A stretch of DNA of 64,000 nucleotides from Berkiella sp963829835 (GTDB lineage: Bacteria > Pseudomonadota > Gammaproteobacteria > Berkiellales > Berkiellaceae), in the NCBI GenBank assembly GCA_963829835.1, contig CAWHKC010000004.1, positions 2,666,001 to 2,730,000 on the forward strand, in the 5' to 3' direction. Position 1 is the first letter of the stretch; every line of letters starts with the position of its first letter. The notes under the pieces are model-generated. The model searched no databases. It was not told the DNA's origin and saw only the letters and a program-made list of their open reading frames with translations. Shown here piece after piece: positions 1 through 7,500 of this stretch. A program made the position numbers and the translations under genes.

Positions 1-1
1 C

Positions 2-868
2 ACTTGGGAATTTTTTAACAAAGTTGCTGGTGAAACATATGCAACCTCAGTCAGTGGTTTCCAAGTAAATGCCGGTAGTATGACCAACAACTATACCGAT
101 ACACGTAATGCTTCCGTAGAAAAACGTTCACGGATCGACTTATTAGATTTAAGAGACCAACGTGAAGGTGACGCTCATATCTTTTGGCGCTCTAAAATTA
201 TCCGTGCTCGGATGTTTTATGCTAATCCAAAACCAGCTAAAAGAATGCAGGTAAATCAATATCTGTGTGTTGAAAAGCCAGCAGAAAGTACGCTGGCGAA
301 TTTAGATAAACGCATTAAACGATTTGTACAGGTATTTAGCGCTCCGCAATTTGTGATGGAACCACCGGCTCCGAATGAAGATATTAACACCGTAGCACAA
401 GCGGCAATGACTTATAGCACCTTAAAGCCTTTTGAACGTTCCATTGCAGCAGTCATTGCCATCTTAGAAAAAGAAGTGGATAAACAACGTAAAATTCGCG
501 AAGAAATTGAAGCAGAACAATCTCAAGAATTTGCCAATGAAGTGCATGCGTTTACACCCGTGCATGTTCCAGATTTTGCTGTTGAAATTATTGGTGAAGA
601 AGATCTTAAACGATTCTCCAATCCTTTATTATTGCGTGGACGTACGCGAGAAGCCTTGATGCACATTGAAAGATTAAGTGGTCAAGCAGAAGCCGATGCC
701 ACCAAAATTGCTGATAACATCATTAACGATATCATCAAAGCTACCTATTACCCACCAAAAGATGTGCTGCATAAAGATATCGAAGGCGTTCATGATGCCA
801 TGGAGCAGCTCTATGATATGTTTAGCAAGTTCTTATCAAGTGGGAGTGCTTTAGCCAAATCGGATTAA
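2..868 (+). CDS. icmO: IcmO/DotL type IV coupling protein, C-terminal part (5' truncated)
   Basis: This frame is open from the window edge through an internal ATG at 80 to the stop at 868, so it is the 3' end of a longer gene. It matches the C-terminal third of IcmO/DotL, the inner-membrane coupling ATPase of the Dot/Icm (T4BSS) system. Visible landmarks are TWEFFNKVAGE and SRIDLLDLRDQ, then AHIFWRSKIIRARMFYANP, followed by a variable helical tail. In Legionella this tail recruits the IcmS-IcmW adaptor and other partners that deliver effectors. Walker motifs are not seen because they lie upstream of the window. In Legionella icmO is followed by other icm genes; here it is followed by a coiled-coil gene pair. 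The family call comes from sequence recall and is strong; adaptor binding by this copy is inferred. Confidence 0.9.
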   Translation, partial: TWEFFNKVAGETYATSVSGFQVNAGSMTNNYTDTRNASVEKRSRIDLLDLRDQREGDAHIFWRSKIIRARMFYANPKPAKRMQVNQYLCVEKPAESTLANLDKRIKRFVQVFSAPQFVMEPPAPNEDINTVAQAAMTYSTLKPFERSIAAVIAILEKEVDKQRKIREEIEAEQSQEFANEVHAFTPVHVPDFAVEIIGEEDLKRFSNPLLLRGRTREALMHIERLSGQAEADATKIADNIINDIIKATYYPPKDVLHKDIEGVHDAMEQLYDMFSKFLSSGSALAKSD

Positions 869-876
869 TTTTCACA

Positions 877-957
877 TGGTGGGCACGCAAGCTTTGCCCA
901 CCCTACTTAAGAGTCTTTTTCATCGTAGGGTGGGCAAAGCTTTTAGCGTGCCCACCA
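877..957. repeat. Long inverted repeat (REP/MITE-like), copy 1
   Basis: The arms TGGTGGGCACGC...GCCCACCCTAC (877-906) and GTAGGGTGGGC...GTGCCCACCA (925-957) pair imperfectly. The same family occurs as a perfect 31-bp inverted repeat at 39320-39396. It lies just after the icmO stop and could fold into a stem that ends or stabilises the transcript. There is no transposase. Confidence 0.8.
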
Positions 958-976
958 CTTAATAAATTTTTAATCC

Positions 977-1079
977 ATGAAACTTCTTCCCTACCCCACA
1001 GTCTAACTTTATAAGAATAGTTATCCAGGTTGCATTTTACGTGTTGATTCACGCAAAAAAGTGACCTAGCAGCAATCAT
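977..1079 (+). promoter_or_regulatory. Conserved leader with palindrome and TGACCTA box, copy 1
   Basis: This stretch aligns with 51264-51354, upstream of another candidate effector. Shared blocks in order are ATGAAACTTCTT (977-988), GTCTAACTT-ATAAGAA, the palindrome TTTTACGTG-N6-CACGCAAAA (1035-1058, one mismatch), and TGACCTAGCAGCAA (1062-1075). The ATG of the next gene is at 1105. It may be an operator or promoter, or a structured 5' leader; sequence alone does not decide. The TGACCTA-n-GCAA box recurs between icmV and icmW. Confidence 0.65.
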
Positions 1080-1104
1080 CATAATAAAAGTACAGGGGTG
1101 ATAG

Positions 1105-1506
1105 ATGGCAAATTTGGGGGCGTTTGAATTCGGAAAATCGTACAAACAAATGATGCAAGATTTTCATGAAATGAGAATACAAGCCTTTGTTAAAAATAAT
1201 AAGTCAGATGAAATAGTCGCCTCCCTCGAAAAAATAAAAAAACTTTTATTAGATAAGCTTGAAGATCAAAAAAAGCAATCTCAAATTGAGATCGAAAAAG
1301 CAGAAATCAAAAAACGAAATTTAATTAGTCGATTGGTTATTTTAGAAAAGATCCATGATGATGCAGCTCAAGACGACATTATAAAAGAACTAGAAGAATA
1401 TAGTCGGATCAGACGTTATCGTGATGCGCAATTAGCCAGAATAAATAAAGAAATACAAGATATTAATTTAACAGAAAATCAATTTCAGGAAAAGACAAAG
1501 CAGTAG
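1105..1506 (+). CDS. Small coiled-coil protein of unknown function
   Basis: This 133-residue protein is rich in Lys, Glu and Ile and is predicted to be almost entirely helical, with heptad-like hydrophobic spacing from about residue 30 to 125. There is no signal peptide or membrane segment. AGGGG lies about 7 bases before the ATG, which supports this start. It lies 47 bp upstream of the 2641-residue gene and probably shares its transcript and its conserved leader. Small acidic or helical proteins next to effectors can act as chaperones, but nothing here proves that. I do not recognise the family. Confidence 0.75.
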   Translation: MANLGAFEFGKSYKQMMQDFHEMRIQAFVKNNKSDEIVASLEKIKKLLLDKLEDQKKQSQIEIEKAEIKKRNLISRLVILEKIHDDAAQDDIIKELEEYSRIRRYRDAQLARINKEIQDINLTENQFQEKTKQ

Positions 1507-1553
1507 GAAAAGTATAGAGAAATAGTTAGCGCCGATTTGATCGAGGAGATCAT

Positions 1554-4500
1554 ATGACGACAGAAGGTGGCGGCAAAGGTTCAGGTACAACAGGCACTGG
1601 TTCTGGGGAAGGTCCTGAACAACCTAAAAAATCTGGTGTTCTCGGTAAAGTTACTGGAGCATTGAAAAAAGGTGCTGGTATTGTTATAGACGGAGGCAAA
1701 GCACTGGCAGAAAAGAGAGGTGAAACGGAGTTTGCCCCAGAAGGAACACCTGAAAGCAAAGAAAAGAAAAAGAAGGTGGTACGTATTAACTCACCTATTG
1801 TACAAGTCATGTCTCCTGAACAGCAGGCGGAACTGAAGAAAAAATCACAATCCTCTTTTAAGCCAGAAGTAGCACTTCAAAGAGCAAATGATTTATTGGA
1901 AGTCTCAGTAAGAGAGTGGGATTCAAGTAAATATAAAATTGGCGATGCTATTGACGAACGTAGAAAAGCATTGCAGATACAGCAAAGTGATTTAGTGAAA
2001 AAAATTGCGGAGATTAAAGATTTAACAGCTGAATATAACAAGGAAAAATCGCCTGAAAAGAAAGAAGGCATATTAAAGCAAATCGAAACAATTGATACTG
2101 ACTTAACGGCCAAAGCAAAAAAACTTGATAAGGAAAAGGAAAAATCAAATAAAGAAGCAGAACAAAGAGAAAAGCAAAATCAAGAGAGAGCCAAAGCGGA
2201 AGCCAAAGAGCAAGAAAGACAAGCCAAATATCAACAATCACTTAGATTACAACAAGAGAGAACTCAAGAACTTAGAATATCTAAGGCACAGCAAGAGATG
2301 CCCAAAGATCCAGATGGGATCCTCGAAGGTGCGGAAGCACGACTTAATGTAGTGAATAGTCAGCTGCTTAACCGTTTTAAGGGCTCGGGCGCTATTGGTA
2401 AAGAACAAGGGAGACTAATATCAGAACAAATGGCTTTGGTAGAAGGAATTAAAAAAATCAATGAAAAGAGGAGGGAGTCAGGATCAGAACAGAAAGAAAA
2501 AGAAAAGGAGATTTTGGCTATTGGTTTAAAATTGAAAGAGATGGAAGTAAAGAATACGCCTGCTCCAGAAGTTAAGGCACCACAGACACCACCACCCAAA
2601 GTTGAAGCAACAAAAGCTCAGACAACAAAACCTACCATCCCATATATAAGAACCGGAAACACAGCTAAGGGTGAGGTTGATGCCTGGGCAAAGAAGGTGG
2701 AAGAAAAAGTCAAGGGCAAGTCCTCAAGTTCAGAAACACAAAAACTTCTGACCGAAGCAAGAGCTATTCAACAGCAATTTGCAAGCCAGATGAAAGAGTT
2801 TGCAGATAAGTCAAAAGCACTTGAGGCAGAAAAAGCAAATCCAGGTCCAGATTTTGCACAAAGAGTTGATGCACATAATAAAGCCACAGACTTGGCTATT
2901 CAAAAAAATAGGGAGATAAGGGATAAGTTTGATGTCCGTGTTTCTGCAAACGTGCAAGCAGATCAACATCTTGAAACTTTTAAAAGCTTAGAATCAAAAG
3001 AGCTTGAATTACAGAAAAAAGCTAAAGACAGTGGAGCGCCCCCTGAATTAAGCACTCCGCAAAAGGAATCGGAAGTTTTAAATAGAGAGTTTTTAGCGCA
3101 AGTCGAAAGAATGCGAGGAATCGACCCTGTCAAACGAACGGACCATCAAAAAGCACTTGATGAAATCAACGCACCTATAAAGAAGCAAATTGAAGATAAA
3201 AGAGCACAATTAAAGCAACTTGAAGAAGCCATTATCAAGCATGTCCAACTCAAAGAGCAAGAACAAAAAGTCCTTGAGTCAAAAGGAAAGGACGCAGATA
3301 AAACAAAAGAAGAACAAGGAAAATTAGCAACGGCAATTAGTCAACAAGAAGCTCAAATTAAAGAACGCCAATTACAGTATAATGCGCAAGCGATATCTAA
3401 AGGTATAGACACATCAATGACTCTTTTGCAAGAAGCTAAAGAATCTATTGATAAGCAATTAGCGCATGCTGATGAGAAATTGGGGGAAATTGATAAAGAA
3501 ATTAAAACTCTTGAAACTGAACATAAAACATTGACCGAACAAATCTCTGCTGATAAGGATGCTCAAGTTAAGGTTAAAAAAGATTTGGATGAGGTTAATC
3601 AAGGAATTGTCAGAGTTACTGGTGAAAAAGATGCCGAACAAACAAAAGCAAATCAATTTGTCCAACAATCCAAGGAACTTAATGCTCAGCAGAAAGCCGA
3701 AATAACAGCAAAAGGTGAATTGCAAAGAAAAATAGGGGCAAAACAGGGTGAGATTAATACTTTTGAAAGTCAAATTCGAACCCAAAATTCTCAAATAGAC
3801 AAATTAAAAAAAGAAAAGCCTCCTGCGAGTGCATCACCCGATCAAATAACAGCGTTTGAAAAAGCACAACAAGAAAAAATTGCTCCATTGCAAGATAAGT
3901 TAAAACAAGATAATGATAAATTAGCAGGATTAACGACGGAATTAGAAAATGACAAAAAGACATTGGAAAAACATGATAATAAGATCATAGAGCTTGATGC
4001 AAAAATACAAAAGGTCAATGCGAATGCCAAAACAGCAAAAGATAGTGTTTTAAAACATGAGGATACATTGAAGTCTCTTGGTATTCAAAGAGACAACTTA
4101 ATGAGAAGAGATGACGAGTTAGGTAAAGAAATATCAAAGAATGAAGCTAAATTGGTTGAGAATAATGCAAGGCATAAGAAGTTAGACGAAGATAAAAAGC
4201 CATATGAAGATCTTAAAAAGTTACTCGATCAGGAAAAACAACTCTTAGTAGAAAAAGGGAAATTGTTACCTGATATTGAGCAGCGGCAACAAGTGATTAG
4301 AAAGAATATAGAATCTGCGCAGCAACTAAATAATGAGAATATAACATTAGATAAAGAAATTGGAACGCTTAAGCAAGCAAATGAGGGTTTGACTTCGCAG
4401 AATAGTCAAGATCAAGTTAAAATTCAGCAGGTGGAGCAGGAACTGATTAATCTTGATAAAAAGAATAGTAAATCAGCATTTAAAAACCCCCACACGGATG

Positions 4501-7500
4501 AAACGACAAAAGAGTATCAAGACTTTGAAAAAGAAAGACAAAGATTGATCGACTTGAAGACTAAAGAAAAGGCCACTCTTTCTATGAATATTGATATTCG
4601 CAAAGGTGAGATTGACAAAAATAATAAGGAGATCGATACGAAGACAAGTCAATTTAATACTAATGCGGACAAATTTCAAGTACTTGATGCAAAAATAAAA
4701 TCTGATCAAGGAGAGCTTGGGGTTAAGCAAAAAGAATTGAAAGATGTTGAAGGTAAACTAGATGGTGTTAAAAAAGAATCTACTGAATTAAAAGAAAAGC
4801 TTGGTGCAACTGATCCTGAACTTAAAGAACAAGCTAAAAAAGATAAAGAAGTCAAAGCGCAAACCGATGGCGGACCAAAACCTGAAGGCTCTACATCTGA
4901 TGCTCCTAAAACAGAGAAATCGCAAGAGCAAAAAGATGCAGATGCAGCGTCTCTTAAAGCAAAAGAAGAAGCCAAATTAGCAGGAGAGGAAGAGTATGGT
5001 CCTGATAAAGCAGGTCGCATACCAGAGGCTGGTGAAATAGCCAAAGATACAGTTGATCAAATACCACAAATGGGAAATAAAGACGGCCCAGAACTTCTTG
5101 GTGAAATGATTGCTTGGTTATTATTAATGCTTGCTAGCCTTTTTGCAGAAGGCGTTAACGCTGCACGAAGAAAAGTTGCTTTAAATGATTTTGAAAATAT
5201 GGCTCCACAATTAAAGGATATGGGTAATCTTGTTGAGGATAAGAAAAAAGTAGATAAAGAGATTAGCGATTTAGAAGGCAAGAAATTGCGAACACCCGGT
5301 GACGATGAAAAACTTGGTGAATTAAAAGAAAAATCACAGGGTATGCAGTATGGATTGGATGCTTATGAAAGACATCTTCAAAATGTGGCTAATGCTAAAT
5401 TTGCCAGAGGCGACAAGAGACTAGAACAGGCGAATAAGACGTTAGCTGAATCAAGGCCTATTAAAGAGCAAGCGGAAAAGAATCTTGAACTTGCAACTAA
5501 AGCAAAAGAAGCGGCAGAGAAAAAGCTTAAGGATGATCCAAAAAATACAGCTGCTCAGACTGACTTGAAAGGGGCGAATAATCAAATTGAATATGCTCAG
5601 AAAATTATTAAAGAAGAAACAGCAAAAATTGATCAAGCAAATGATGATATTAAAAAGGTAGAAGCAAGCAAGGCAAAACTTAAGAAACAACTAGATGAGC
5701 TTTCAACTAAGCAGCTGGGTAAAAATCCACAGGGCAGTCTTGGCCTGGACGGCGATAATCCGCCTTCTGGTACACCTGGTGATACTCCCCCCAAATCGGA
5801 TGTTCAAAAAGAACAAGAATCAGAACTCTTTAAAGCCGAAACTAAACCTATTGTTGATGAAATACTAAAAGTAACGCCGCCAGAGATGAAGGATGCAAAG
5901 GATGTTGCTGATGAAGTAGCGCTTTCTAATAAAGAATCCTTTAATTTAGAAAAAGAAGTTGACGCTATTCAAAAGCAAATTGACGCTGAAGAAGTTGAGC
6001 TTGCAAACCATGAACAAGCGCTTCCACAAATGCAACAAGGGTTTGATGCTGCCAAGAAAGACCATGATGAATTTAAAGTTAAAGTTTTAGCAACCACTGA
6101 TAAAGATCAAAAAAAGGATATGGAGTCTCAATTAAAGGGTATGGAAAAATCCCTTGGAGAAAAGCAAGAGGCTTTACAGAAGATCAAAAAACGGATTGAA
6201 GATATTAAAACAAATAAACCGCAATTAGAACAGCTTAAGGTAATGAAGAAAGATGAGAAAGCCTTAGTCGATGAAGTTAGAGCGTTAAAACAAGACGTTC
6301 GCGATCAAAAAGGTGTTGTCGATGATTTAAAGAAAAATCCAACAGATGAAAATAAAGCTAAATTAAAAGATGCCGAAGATCTCCTTGGTAAAAAAGAAGC
6401 TGATTTAAAAGCAAAAGAAGACGCTCTAAAATCTAAAAAAGATGACTCTGCGGATGCCAAAGTTAAGCTAGGTAAGACAGATCCAGGAATGCAAAAACAA
6501 GTTGATGACCAAAAGCTTGTTGGAAAAGAACCTGCTATGCGAGAAAAGGACAAACCTACCGGAAAATTAAATGCAATTCCTGAACCAGGTTCTGCTTCTA
6601 AATCAATGCTTGATGATATGCCTAGCGTGAGTGATTCAAAAGATGGCGCAGAACTCCTTGGTCAAATGATTGCATGGTTATTGTTAATGTTAGCTTCTCT
6701 ATTTGCAGATGGGGTTAATAAGATTCGCACCAATCGTGCTGAAAACGATTTAACAAATATGGAACCGATGTTAAAGGATATGGCACATCTTAAAGATAAA
6801 GAACAGGCTTTGATAAAAGATATTGATGAATTTAAAGCTAAAAATGCTGACAAGATTGGCATTAAAGACTCAAAAGAACAAAAAGAATTAGCCGGAATGG
6901 AAGAAAAACTCAAAGGTTATCAAGAAGGCCTCAAGGAATATGATGAACATATTAAAAATATCGCCGGTGTTAAAGGTGAACGAAATCAAAATAATATCAA
7001 AGAAGCAGACATTAAGATCGAAGGCGCCACCTTAAAACAAACGAACGCTCAAAGACAATTAGACGAAGCCAAAGCAAGGCAGGCAGAAATTAGTGGAAAG
7101 TTAGGAAAACCTGAGTTTAAAGATCAACAAGCGGGACTACAAAAAGAATTAGCCCAAGCTAAGACTGCAGAGACTGCTGCTCAAAAAAATCTTGATGAAG
7201 CAAAAAAAGAGTTAAATTCTGCGACAAAAGAAAGAGACTTAGCAGTAGCTAAATCGACAAAACTTGAAGGACAAGAAGCTAGGATTGGTTTAGGTACGCA
7301 AGACCAGAAACAGATGAAGGGATCAGTGGGCTTAGGTGACAATACCTCAGCAGGCACTACGCAACCTGGTGGCCAACAACCTCTCTCAGAACATCAACAA
7401 AAGATGGCAAAGATAAGTGATGAGGATTTAAAGAAAGAAATTGGCGATCTGAAGAATAAAGGTGTAAGTGACCAAGTTGGTACTAAAACCCCCTCTCCTG

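Noticed and set aside
903..1145. 80-residue minus-strand frame
   Set aside because: It runs through the inverted repeat and the conserved leader; no ribosome site and no family match.
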